A stretch of DNA of 6,554 nucleotides from Flavobacteriales bacterium UBA4011 (GTDB lineage Bacteria > Bacteroidota > Bacteroidia > Flavobacteriales_D > Crocinitomicaceae): NCBI GenBank assembly GCA_002384725.1, contig DGBF01000183.1, positions 1 to 6,554 on the forward strand, in the 5' to 3' direction. A model generated the notes under the pieces. The model was not told the DNA's origin. It saw only the letters and a program-made list of their open reading frames with translations, and made no database searches. Made by a program: the position numbers and the translations under genes. Every line of letters starts with the position of its first letter. The first letter of the stretch is position 1. Below, one piece after another: positions 1 to 6,542 of the stretch.

Positions 1-1065
1 CTCAACGAATTTAAATTGAAATTTGATTTTACCGGAGACATCATGTACTTCGTTCAACCTGAAATTACGGACGTTCCTTGCGATCAAGTTTTGCGATATT
101 CGGGAAGTTCGTATCCTTTGAGTCTAATTTCAACCATCCAAAATACAGTGGTTTTTAATCAAATTACGGAAGCCAACACGGATGGTAACTATCGAGTTTT
201 GAACACTTACGACGCTTCAGGGTTAAAGACAGTAAGTAAATCTCAAGTCGATAATTCAAGTATTTGGGAGACGGTAGACAGCACGACGTACTCTTACGAT
301 GCGCTTGGCAACCAATTAACACGCTCGTTTTACCAATTTACACCAAGCGTTGTTCTAGACTACACAGACACGTCTTGGTATCAGACAGGAACGAACAAGC
401 TAATCAAATACAAAAGTTATTCATTAGATTGGCAATCAAGTACCTTAATCGAGGATTCCAAAACAGATATTTCTTGGATTGGAAACAACGTACAAAATTG
501 CGACTTGTTTTTTGATAACGGAAGTGGTCTTGAATGGCTTTATCGTGTGACTTATGGTTATACGGGATCCAATCCTACAAGTTTTATTGCTTACGATGTG
601 GCCAACAACACGCCAACCGCATATATTTATGCGAACGGATATTTTCAATATACCGCTCAAAATCAAATTGCAGAATACCTATTGACCGTTGCTGGTGATA
701 CTATAGAACTGAATTTGTATCAATATGACTCAGATGGATTTTTAATAAAACGGGAAGAAAAACAAGGAATTGGCACTCCTGGTCTTTTCTCTATTGACGA
801 AAACAATTATTATTTCCAAAATACGGCAGGAATACAAGAATTGGACAAGGTTAAAGTATCCGTTTACCCGAATCCTGCTACCGATCATTTGACGATTCAA
901 ACAGAAGGAAATATTCAATTCGTTCAAATCTTGAATCTTTCCGGACAAGTTTTATTGGAGCAAAAAATAGGTGAATTAAACATAGCCCATTTGGCTTCTG
1001 GAACCTATTTGTTACAAGGAACGACAAGCAAAGGAAATTTCTCTTCTAAAATCATCAAGAACTAA
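1..1065 (+). CDS. T9SS type A sorting domain-containing secreted protein (5' truncated by window edge)
   Basis: The reading frame is open from base 1, so the real start and signal peptide lie upstream. The TTG at 16 is only the first possible start in the window, and no signal peptide follows it. The last ~75 residues form a T9SS type A sorting domain. A VxVYPNP motif (YPNP at 865-876) is followed by short beta strands of the form 'FVQILNLSGQVL', then 'LASGTYLLQG', and a basic end (KIIKN). In this family the domain directs export through the type IX system, after which it is cleaved or anchored. The part before it is rich in Tyr, Asn, Thr and Ser and contains YD/RHS-repeat-like pieces, such as 'YSYDALGN' near 289-312 and 'YQYDSDGF' near 718-741. 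This suggests a beta-rich extracellular domain. Its function is not recognised; it could be an adhesin, a cell-surface protein or a lipoprotein-like protein. The gene converges on the glycosyltransferase gene. Confidence is high for the sorting domain and low for any role. Confidence 0.88.
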   Translation, partial: LNEFKLKFDFTGDIMYFVQPEITDVPCDQVLRYSGSSYPLSLISTIQNTVVFNQITEANTDGNYRVLNTYDASGLKTVSKSQVDNSSIWETVDSTTYSYDALGNQLTRSFYQFTPSVVLDYTDTSWYQTGTNKLIKYKSYSLDWQSSTLIEDSKTDISWIGNNVQNCDLFFDNGSGLEWLYRVTYGYTGSNPTSFIAYDVANNTPTAYIYANGYFQYTAQNQIAEYLLTVAGDTIELNLYQYDSDGFLIKREEKQGIGTPGLFSIDENNYYFQNTAGIQELDKVKVSVYPNPATDHLTIQTEGNIQFVQILNLSGQVLLEQKIGELNIAHLASGTYLLQGTTSKGNFSSKIIKN

Positions 1066-1083
1066 AAGGAAACTCTAGAACTA

Positions 1084-1115
1084 GAATCCTCAATTCGAAA
1101 CCGAATTGGGGATTC
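1084..1115. terminator. Hairpin between convergent stop codons, likely bidirectional terminator
   Basis: Arms 1084-1097 and 1102-1115 pair over 14 bp, with one G-T wobble at 1090/1109 and a 4-nt loop (AAAC). The hairpin lies in the 53-bp gap between two facing genes, ending 3 bp before the glycosyltransferase stop codon, so it could serve both. Neither side has a strong T tract, so intrinsic termination is inferred from position and stem strength only. Confidence 0.6.
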
Positions 1116-1118
1116 GTT

Positions 1119-2603
1119 CTACCACCTCAAATTCGTTTCCCACACTTCGATGTACTCATTGGAATTACGCGGATTCATCCAACGCAAAAGCCTATCGACA
1201 GGACTGGGTTCACATTTCTTCAACAAGGTCATTTTGGGATACTGTTGCTTGTATTCCGCCAATCGTTTGTCTAAATCATCTTCGCCAAAAAAGAAAATGT
1301 AATCGAAATGATATCCTTTTTCAATTGTGATGGTATCGGTTGGGTTTTCTCTGGGCACAAAATTCGAGTACCAACTTTTAGAATAGAACTTCGGCATCAG
1401 GGCGGTTTCTTCTTCACCAGATGCTTCCAACAAAATATTTTCTTTCTCGTGCCCGTTTTCGTAGAGGGAATACATGGCATCGACTCTAGAAATTTTTGTT
1501 GAAGAGAAAGTCAAAAACAGCAACAACGGAATATTTAACACCCAAAAGCTGACCCAAGATATTTTCCAGAATTTATTCCAAAACTCTTTCTTTCGGAGCA
1601 TTTCTATGCCTATAACGGCGAGAATAATCACGAAAGGAAGAATAGTCAATACAAACCGCTCTTGTCTGTTCGGATAGAGCGTGTGAAACAATAGGAAAAC
1701 TACCGTTGGAATAAAGATGATCAGATGCGATTTGTAGGTCTTGAGAAATCCGAAAAAAGCAAGAATTCCCATTGGAAAAAGGAGCGCTCCAAAAAGCACA
1801 TAGAAATACATGAAATAATTGGTGTTGGGCAAATAGCCTGTACCTTCATTCATGTTATACACCACGTAACCGATTATTTCCGCAAATGGGTAACCCCAAA
1901 TGAGGTAATCGACAAAACCTTGAGTAAAAACGAAGGTTAATAAAACACCAACACAAAATTGAACGAACTTTTTCCATTCGTAACGAAAGAAATAAATGGC
2001 GGCCATTCCAAGCGCAAAAACGCCAATTTGGTAACGAAAACTTGCTGCAAGACCGATAATCAAACCTGCATAAAGTAAATCGAGTTTATTGGTGTTTCGA
2101 ATCGCCAACCAAACTCCCCAAAGTAAGAAGGGGGCGCCAATCAATTCAACGAGGTTTCTGACAGACAGTAACGGCATGAGCCATAGTGCGGCCAAAATCC
2201 AACCTACGATAACGGCATTTTTTCTATTGGAAAGTCGTTCGGTAATTTTTATCCCGAAATAAACAACGAGAATAGAAACTAAAGCGTGAACGATTCTATT
2301 TAAGAGCATTTGAGCCATTGGATTGACGACTCCAAAAAACTTGAGAATGGCGAAAAAGAAATAATTCAATCCGACGTATGTAAAACTGTGTCCCTCGGGC
2401 ACTCCCCTGCTTCCTTCTGACCACGGAAGCCAGCCGTTGTAATCAAATCCATCTACCCACGAAGCCGAAGCTTCAATGACCAAGAAATGATCATCGTGCA
2501 TGCCATACCCTTTCGAAAAGATAGCTGCGATTAACCGTAGAACTAATCCTACGAATAGAATTGTTTTGAAAGAAGACCAATTGATGTTGTTGATTATTCT
2601 CAT
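1119..2603 (-). CDS. Integral-membrane GT-C glycosyltransferase, Alg9/PIG-B (GT22)-like
   Basis: This 494-residue polytopic protein starts at ATG 2603 with residues MRIINNINWS. Hydrophobic segments run from about residue 14 to 365 (roughly 14-30, 76-92, 104-118, 130-146, 150-167, 176-205, 213-230, 263-286, 293-306, 317-334 and 346-366), with a soluble tail of ~125 residues. The first large loop has an acidic pair (HDDHF, D37-D38), where GT-C enzymes place their catalytic Asp/Glu. Residues 307-317 (H-x5-R-Q-E-R-F) resemble the HKEERF-type motif of GT22 mannosyltransferases such as Alg9 and PIG-B. Such enzymes move a sugar from a polyprenyl-phosphate donor onto a lipid, glycan or protein acceptor on the outer face of the inner membrane. 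Donor and acceptor cannot be read from the sequence. GT39/ArnT-like and GT83-like enzymes are the main alternatives. The gene is monocistronic as far as the window shows and divergent from the J-domain gene. Confidence 0.82.
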   Translation of the reverse strand: MRIINNINWSSFKTILFVGLVLRLIAAIFSKGYGMHDDHFLVIEASASWVDGFDYNGWLPWSEGSRGVPEGHSFTYVGLNYFFFAILKFFGVVNPMAQMLLNRIVHALVSILVVYFGIKITERLSNRKNAVIVGWILAALWLMPLLSVRNLVELIGAPFLLWGVWLAIRNTNKLDLLYAGLIIGLAASFRYQIGVFALGMAAIYFFRYEWKKFVQFCVGVLLTFVFTQGFVDYLIWGYPFAEIIGYVVYNMNEGTGYLPNTNYFMYFYVLFGALLFPMGILAFFGFLKTYKSHLIIFIPTVVFLLFHTLYPNRQERFVLTILPFVIILAVIGIEMLRKKEFWNKFWKISWVSFWVLNIPLLLFLTFSSTKISRVDAMYSLYENGHEKENILLEASGEEETALMPKFYSKSWYSNFVPRENPTDTITIEKGYHFDYIFFFGEDDLDKRLAEYKQQYPKMTLLKKCEPSPVDRLLRWMNPRNSNEYIEVWETNLRW

Positions 2604-2624
2604 TTCTAAATTCCTGCAAAACTA

Positions 2625-2633
2625 CAAAAGATA
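2625..2633 (-). promoter_or_regulatory. Weak candidate -7 element for the glycosyltransferase gene
   Basis: On the minus strand this site reads TATCTTTTG, one base longer than the Bacteroidota -7 consensus TAnnTTTG. It lies 21 bp upstream of the ATG at 2603. No convincing -33 TTTG is seen. It is offered only because the ~95-bp intergenic region must hold divergent start signals. Confidence 0.25.
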
Positions 2634-2681
2634 TAGCGAGAAACACTGCGAAATGATGAAAGCTAACAACGAAAAAATACT

Positions 2682-2689
2682 TATTTTCG
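2682..2689 (+). promoter_or_regulatory. Weak candidate -7 element for the J-domain gene
   Basis: TATTTTCG differs at one position from the Bacteroidota consensus TAnnTTTG. If used, transcription would begin near 2696. The ATG at 2699 would then be almost leaderless, while the ATG at 2738 would have a ~40-nt leader. There is no clear -33 element, so support is weak. Confidence 0.2.
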
Positions 2690-2698
2690 ACAAAGACT

Positions 2699-3478
2699 AT
2701 GTGCACTTACTCACTCAACCTAGAAACTTTGCCTCAAATGAATCCTTGGGTGGTTGCGGTCTTGTTCTTCCTCCCACTTGTACTGTCTATTATTTACGTC
2801 ATTAGAAGAAATAAGTCGGTTAAATTATGGAAGAAAGGCATCTTTCCTCCTTATCTTTCTCCAAAGGAGGATAATTTCTTGGAGGCATATCTCGCTTTAG
2901 GCGCACGATTGATGATTATCGACTACCAGACGACCAAGGGAAAAGTCCAATTTATCAATCAATATTTTGCACGATATTTTAAGTTTGCCAATTACAACTT
3001 TAGCGATTCTTTGGTCTTTTCTTTCCGACACCCAATTCGTACAGAAACCGTGACTTCTTGGTTGAAGCAGCATGTTCCATCGGAAGGCGGTCGGTCTCAA
3101 ATTGTCTATTTCTTGACGGGATTGGCAATGGTCAGCGGAAATCTATCACGAGAAGAATTGATTTTCTTAAAAAAGATAAATATAGAATTGGAATTAAAAG
3201 ATTCCCATTTGACACAAATCTTGTCCATTTTTGCTTTCTATTATCAAAAACAAGAAAAAAAACAGAATCCTGAGACCAAAACGAAAGGAAATAAATATGC
3301 TTGTGAAATTCTAGGAGTTTCGGCGAATGCCACGAAGGAAGAGATAAAAAAGGCATATCGGAAATTGGTCAAAGTTCATCACCCGGATATTTTTGTGAAT
3401 GCGTCTAGTTCACAGCAAAAAATGGCAGAAGAAAAGTTTATTGAAATTCAAGCAGCGTATGAATCACTTATCACGTAA
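2699..3478 (+). CDS. Membrane-anchored DjlA-like J-domain co-chaperone (TerB-like plus DnaJ domain)
   Basis: The protein has 259 residues from the first ATG. One N-terminal transmembrane helix (about residues 17-35) is followed by a basic RRNK stop-transfer. Next come a helical region (~55-175) resembling the TerB-like domain of DjlA proteins, a Lys/Gln-rich linker (~180-198) and a C-terminal J domain (~199-259) with the HPD motif at H228-P229-D230. J domains stimulate Hsp70 (DnaK) ATPase through HPD. With a membrane anchor and a cytoplasmic C-terminus, the order matches E. coli DjlA, although no Gly/Phe or zinc region of classical DnaJ is present. The start is uncertain. ATG 2738 (Met14, [10 protein letters not shown]) would place the anchor directly at the N-terminus and shorten the product to 246 residues. 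Neither start has a clear ribosome binding site, and I lean slightly to 2738. TerB homology is inferred from pattern and domain order. Confidence 0.85.
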   Translation: MCTYSLNLETLPQMNPWVVAVLFFLPLVLSIIYVIRRNKSVKLWKKGIFPPYLSPKEDNFLEAYLALGARLMIIDYQTTKGKVQFINQYFARYFKFANYNFSDSLVFSFRHPIRTETVTSWLKQHVPSEGGRSQIVYFLTGLAMVSGNLSREELIFLKKINIELELKDSHLTQILSIFAFYYQKQEKKQNPETKTKGNKYACEILGVSANATKEEIKKAYRKLVKVHHPDIFVNASSSQQKMAEEKFIEIQAAYESLIT

Positions 3479-3492
3479 TTTCGAATCGACTA

Positions 3493-3783
3493 TGGATTTA
3501 TCGATTGTTTTTAGATTGCATCCAATCTATTGCTATGGCCAACTTGGTAAAAGACATCAAATTAGTCACTTCAAAAATGATAAAAGAACATAATCTATTT
3601 CCTGATTTTATCAGCTGGCAAGTTGGTTATAGTGCTTTTTCTTATTCAATTGAGGTAAGAGAAAACTTGGTTCGATATGCTCAAAATAAGGAAGTTCATC
3701 ATGGAGAGATCAGTTCGATAGATGAAATGCGAAGAATGCTGATAGAAAATGATGTGGATTTTGATTTGGAGTATTTGGAGTAG
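3493..3783 (+). pseudogene. IS200/IS605-type Y1 transposase remnant (3' half, frameshifted)
   Basis: The reading frame from 3505 to the TAG at 3781-3783 gives 'SIAMANLVKDIK', 'FPDFISWQVGYSAFSYSI' and 'NLVRYAQNKEVHH', ending in 'EYLE'. These match the C-terminal half of single-domain Y1 (TnpA, IS200-like) transposases, where 'DLVxDIK', 'WQxGYGAFxYS' and 'YxxNQxxHH' are typical. The catalytic tyrosine corresponds to the TAT codon at 3676-3678 and is kept. The expected preceding residues (FRLHP) lie in another frame at 3510-3524. One extra A at 3524/3525 therefore appears to break the gene. Upstream of that, 'MDLSIV' stands where the metal-binding HUH motif (DHVHI-like) should be, and the first ~60 residues are absent. 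The remnant begins about 15 bp after the J-domain gene stop. It should be unable to transpose: this is a dead insertion sequence or REP-associated transposase (RAYT) fragment. Confidence 0.8.
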
Positions 3784-3816
3784 GAGTAGTCGAGAAATTT
3801 AAACTTGAGAAAAGTT

Positions 3817-3833
3817 CGACACCTTCGGTGTCG
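3817..3833. repeat. Perfect hairpin 1 (GACaCC-type), REP-like
   Basis: Arms CGACACC (3817-3823) and GGTGTCG (3827-3833) flank a TTC loop. The hairpin begins 33 bp after the transposase remnant stop. It shares the core CCTTCGG and the preceding AGTT with the hairpin at 3889-3913, differing in two base pairs that are both compensated. An A8 run (3835-3842) follows on the plus strand. Confidence 0.75.
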
Positions 3834-3852
3834 CAAAAAAAAGGCCTGAAAG

Positions 3853-3890
3853 CTACAATATCCCGTGATTCTCACCACGGGATATTGTAG
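3853..3890. repeat. Long perfect hairpin 2, possible ahcY terminator
   Basis: Perfect 15-bp arms (3853-3867 and 3876-3890) flank the 8-nt loop ATTCTCAC. They can be extended by three pairs, one of them G-T. For minus-strand transcription leaving ahcY, the hairpin is followed about 10 nt later by eight T residues (complement of 3835-3842). It may therefore act as the ahcY terminator, although the spacing is longer than in a classical intrinsic terminator. It could equally be a subterminal hairpin of the former IS element or the centre of a REP-type cluster. Confidence 0.75.
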
Positions 3891-3913
3891 TTTGACTCCT
3901 TCGGAGTCAAACT
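3889..3913. repeat. Perfect hairpin 3 (GACtCC-type), REP-like
   Basis: The 11-bp arms AGTTTGACTCC (3889-3899) and GGAGTCAAACT (3903-3913) flank a TTC loop. It overlaps the last two bases of hairpin 2 and lies 27 bp beyond the ahcY stop codon. It is a sequence variant of hairpin 1. As the first hairpin met by transcription leaving ahcY, it may also protect or terminate that mRNA, but no T tract follows it directly. Confidence 0.75.
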
Positions 3914-3940
3914 TATTGGTTCCTAACGTAAAACGTCAGA

Positions 3941-5254
3941 TTAATAGCGGTAGTGCTCTGGCTTGTATGGTCCAGAAACCTCTACTCCAATATACGAAGC
4001 TTGTTCAGGACGAAGCTCAGTTAACTCAGCACCGACTTTCGCAAGGTGCAAATAAGCTACTTTCTCATCCAAGTGTTTCGGAAGCGTGTATACATCATTT
4101 TCGTATTGGTCTGTGTTGTTCCACAATTCCAATTGTGCCAATGTTTGGTTCGTAAATGAATTCGACATTACGAAAGAAGGGTGTCCAGTTGCACATCCTA
4201 AATTTACCAAACGACCTTCTGCCAACATGATAATGTCTTTACCATTGATGGTATACATATCAACTTGTGGTTTAATTTCGATTTTTGAAGTGCCGTGGTT
4301 TTTGTTCAACCAAGCCATATCGATTTCGTTATCGAAGTGACCGATGTTACAAACGATAGTTTTATCGCGCATTGCTTCGAAGTGGTGTCCTTGAACTATG
4401 TCTTTATTTCCTGTAGTGGTAACAACTATGTCTACTGCACCAACAACATTTTCTAATTTACGAACTTCAAATCCGTCCATTGCAGCCTGCAACGCACAAA
4501 TCGGGTCAATTTCTGTAACGATAACACGAGCACCAGCACCTTGCAATGAAGCAGCTGATCCTTTACCAACGTCACCATATCCGCAAACAACAGCTACTTT
4601 TCCAGCCATCATTGTATCTGTAGCACGACGAATCGCATCTACCAATGATTCTTTACATCCGTATTTGTTATCGAATTTCGATTTTGTAACTGAATCATTC
4701 ACGTTGATTGCAGGCATAACCAAAGTTCCGTTTTTCTTACGCTCGTACAAACGATGAACGCCAGTTGTCGTTTCTTCAGATAAGCCTTTGATGTCTTTTG
4801 TCAATTCTGGGAAACGATCAAAAACCATGTTCGTTAAATCACCACCATCATCTAAAATCATGTTCAACGCCTTACCGTCTTTAAATGAAAACAATGTTTG
4901 CTCAATACACCAGTCGAATTCTTCTTCGTTCAAACCTTTCCAAGCAAAAACTGGAACTCCTGTTACAGCAATTGCCGCGGCAGCTTGATCTTGTGTTGAG
5001 AAGATATTACATGAAGACCATGTTACTTCAGCTCCCAATTCAACCAATGTTTCGATCAAAACGGCAGTTTGAATCGTCATGTGCAAACATCCTGCGATAC
5101 GTGCACCAGCCAATGGCTTAGACGCTCCGAATTCTTCACGAAGTGACATCAAACCTGGCATTTCTGCTTCGGCGATTCTAATTTCTTTACGACCCCAATC
5201 TGCTAGACTGATGTCTTTTACTTTGTAAGCTAATTTTTCAGCTGTATTACTCAT
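3941..5254 (-). CDS. ahcY: Adenosylhomocysteinase (S-adenosyl-L-homocysteine hydrolase)
   Basis: This NAD-dependent cytosolic enzyme reversibly splits S-adenosylhomocysteine into adenosine and homocysteine, which removes the inhibitory product of methyltransferases. All family signatures are present in the 437 residues. Signature 1 is [14 protein letters not shown] (81-94). The Rossmann dinucleotide site is GYGDVGKG (225-232). Conserved substrate and catalytic residues include H58, D136, E161, K191, D195, H306 and the HPSFVM stretch (358-363). The C-terminal tail PYKPEHYRY (429-437), with K431 and Y435, reaches the NAD site of the neighbouring subunit in known structures. Full length and the continuous match indicate a functional gene. 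The ~40-residue insertion found in many bacterial and plant homologues is absent. It starts at ATG 5254, about 40 bp downstream of a perfect -7 motif, so it probably has its own promoter rather than depending on hemH 205 bp upstream. Confidence 0.98.
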   Translation of the reverse strand: MSNTAEKLAYKVKDISLADWGRKEIRIAEAEMPGLMSLREEFGASKPLAGARIAGCLHMTIQTAVLIETLVELGAEVTWSSCNIFSTQDQAAAAIAVTGVPVFAWKGLNEEEFDWCIEQTLFSFKDGKALNMILDDGGDLTNMVFDRFPELTKDIKGLSEETTTGVHRLYERKKNGTLVMPAINVNDSVTKSKFDNKYGCKESLVDAIRRATDTMMAGKVAVVCGYGDVGKGSAASLQGAGARVIVTEIDPICALQAAMDGFEVRKLENVVGAVDIVVTTTGNKDIVQGHHFEAMRDKTIVCNIGHFDNEIDMAWLNKNHGTSKIEIKPQVDMYTINGKDIIMLAEGRLVNLGCATGHPSFVMSNSFTNQTLAQLELWNNTDQYENDVYTLPKHLDEKVAYLHLAKVGAELTELRPEQASYIGVEVSGPYKPEHYRY

Positions 5255-5293
5255 ATGTTGATTTTTCTAAAATTCTTATTCTTAAAACGTTTG

Positions 5294-5301
5294 CAAAGAT
5301 A
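5294..5301 (-). promoter_or_regulatory. Bacteroidota -7 promoter element of ahcY
   Basis: On the minus strand the site reads TATCTTTG, an exact match to TAnnTTTG. It ends 39 bp before the ahcY ATG, so transcription should start near 5287 and give a leader of ~33 nt. The -33 TTTG is not well matched: a TTG lies only 14 bp upstream of the -7 element. A leader this short leaves no room for an S-adenosylmethionine or S-adenosylhomocysteine riboswitch. Confidence 0.6.
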
Positions 5302-5388
5302 CGGAGTAGATTTTACAATAAAAAATAAACAAGGAAAGAGGCAGAAATGTTTAACAAAACTTTGGATGAATAACCTCTCTGGACTTTC

Positions 5389-5458
5389 CTTCGACTACGC
5401 TCAGTGTGCGCTTGTTAATAAAAACAATCAAGTTAGCGAAGGCTGATCGGAGTCGAAG
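5389..5458. repeat. Long imperfect inverted repeat directly after hemH
   Basis: The outer arms CTTCGACT (5389-5396) and AGTCGAAG (5451-5458) pair perfectly. Pairing continues inward with mismatches (CG/CG, TCAG/CTGA, then CGCT/AGCG at 5409-5412 and 5435-5438). A small inner hairpin TTGTT/AACAA (5412-5416 and 5423-5427) is an alternative. The right arm ends just before the hemH stop (complement of 5460-5462). The 'CTTCGACTxCGCTCAG' style is familiar to me from dispersed intergenic repeats in flavobacterial genomes. It could form a terminator for hemH or be a miniature mobile repeat. The rest of the 205-bp gap (5255-5459) holds only the ahcY promoter region and no gene. Confidence 0.6.
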
Positions 5459-5459
5459 C

Positions 5460-6494
5460 CTACATTCTCTCCCTCACCAACTCTTCCAATCCATCAATAA
5501 ACCTCGGATGAGAGTTGCTCGAAGGAACCAACTGTACTTTTTCGCCGCCGTGTTCTTCAAAAATTTCTTGGTATTCACCACCAATTTCAACTAAGGTCTC
5601 CAAACAATCAGCCACAAATGCAGGACTGAAGGCCAATAAATTCTTGTCACCTTTTTTCGCTCTTTCTTCCACTATTTTATCAGAAAAAGGAGTCAGCCAT
5701 TTTTTATCTAATCGAGACTGAAAACAAACGGTGTAATCTTCTTCTTTCAATCCTAATTTTTCAGCAAGTAATCGAGTGGTAGCAAAACAAGTCGCTTTGT
5801 AACAAAACTTGTTCTTGTCATTAATTTCCGATTCACAAGGTTGATCGGTGCACAAATCAGTGTCTTCTTCATACACCTTATCGACTTGTCGTTCCGGTAA
5901 ACCATGATAAGAAAACAAAATGTGATCGTACGATTTCAAATGAAACTCTTTTGTTCGTTCGACGATACTATCTAGATAACCTTCATTATCATAAAATTGG
6001 GAAATCACTTTGATATTGGGAATCACCCACCATTTGCGGATGATATCCAACGCCTTTTCAATGGCTGAACCTGTCGATGCACTGGCATATTGGGGGAACA
6101 AAGGCAAAATAATTATTTCGTCGTAATTGGCCGTTTTCATTTTTGAGAGAACGGAGTCCATAGAAGGATTCTGATACCTCATCGCCATTTCAACGATCAC
6201 ATTATCATTTTTCAATCTATCTTGAAGCAATTCCTTTACCTTCTCTGTATGGGTCATCAAAGGAGAAATTCCATCGTCCGTCATATCCCAAAGCTCTTGA
6301 TATATTTTTGCAGATTTCGGAGCTCTAAAAGGAACAATAATTCCGTTTACTAGTAATTTTCGGGGTAACCATGGAATATCAATTACACGCGGATCATTGA
6401 GAAATTCACGTAAATAGATTCTTACATCTCGTGTTTTCGGACTATCAGGTGTTCCCAATTGAATTAACAATACACCCGTTTTCTTTTTTGACAT
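5460..6494 (-). CDS. hemH: Ferrochelatase with internal four-cysteine cluster
   Basis: Ferrochelatase inserts Fe2+ into a porphyrin in the last or near-last step of haem synthesis; Gram-negative enzymes use protoporphyrin IX. The 344-residue length is normal. The family landmarks are the N-terminal 'LLIQLGTPDSP' (9-19), the 'PLFPQYASASTGSA' loop (131-144), 'FSYHGLPER' with catalytic H197, and 'FSPAFVADCLETLVE' with catalytic E299. Residues 215-236 hold four cysteines spaced C-x4-C-x10-C-x4-C (C215, C220, C231, C236). Ferrochelatases of this type, for example from Myxococcus xanthus, are known to bind a [2Fe-2S] cluster through an internal ~20-residue segment. Cluster binding here is therefore a well-founded inference. 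The ATG at 6494 begins MSKKKTGVLL. No clear ribosome binding site or -7 motif is seen. The stop codon abuts an inverted repeat. Confidence 0.97.
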   Translation of the reverse strand: MSKKKTGVLLIQLGTPDSPKTRDVRIYLREFLNDPRVIDIPWLPRKLLVNGIIVPFRAPKSAKIYQELWDMTDDGISPLMTHTEKVKELLQDRLKNDNVIVEMAMRYQNPSMDSVLSKMKTANYDEIIILPLFPQYASASTGSAIEKALDIIRKWWVIPNIKVISQFYDNEGYLDSIVERTKEFHLKSYDHILFSYHGLPERQVDKVYEEDTDLCTDQPCESEINDKNKFCYKATCFATTRLLAEKLGLKEEDYTVCFQSRLDKKWLTPFSDKIVEERAKKGDKNLLAFSPAFVADCLETLVEIGGEYQEIFEEHGGEKVQLVPSSNSHPRFIDGLEELVRERM

Positions 6495-6509
6495 AGTTGA
6501 TGAACAAAT

Positions 6510-6542
6510 AACTTCTCTCGAAGTTTAGATTATTTAAATAAT
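6510..6542. promoter_or_regulatory. Palindromes upstream of hemH, possible operator or upstream gene end
   Basis: Two symmetric elements lie 15-48 bp before the hemH ATG. One is a small hairpin with arms AACTTC (6510-6515) and GAAGTT (6520-6525). The other is the exact 14-bp palindrome ATTATTTAAATAAT (6529-6542). They could be a regulator site for hemH or the terminator of a gene beyond the window. AT-rich palindromes also arise by chance, so confidence is low. Confidence 0.25.

Noticed and set aside
1106..1940. Several plus-strand reading frames of 64-74 codons
   Set aside because: They lie inside the glycosyltransferase gene on the opposite strand and show only antisense composition with no recognisable domains.
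3399..3593. Possible separate 64-codon plus-strand gene
   Set aside because: It overlaps the J-domain end in another frame. Its only meaningful part (FRLHP at 3510-3524) is the out-of-frame piece of the transposase remnant.
3817..3913. CRISPR array
   Set aside because: Only two related units are present. They are self-complementary and covary, without regular spacers or cas genes.
3865..5121. Plus-strand reading frames of 66-119 codons opposite ahcY
   Set aside because: ahcY is unambiguous over the whole stretch; these are antisense shadows.
5255..5388. SAM or SAH riboswitch upstream of ahcY
   Set aside because: The perfect -7 motif implies a leader of ~33 nt. I see no paired helices with riboswitch-type conserved bases further upstream.
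5460..6494. Coproporphyrin ferrochelatase (CpfC) of the Gram-positive pathway
   Set aside because: The Gram-negative Bacteroidota context and the internal four-cysteine segment of known protoporphyrin ferrochelatases favour HemH. Sequence alone does not fully exclude the alternative.
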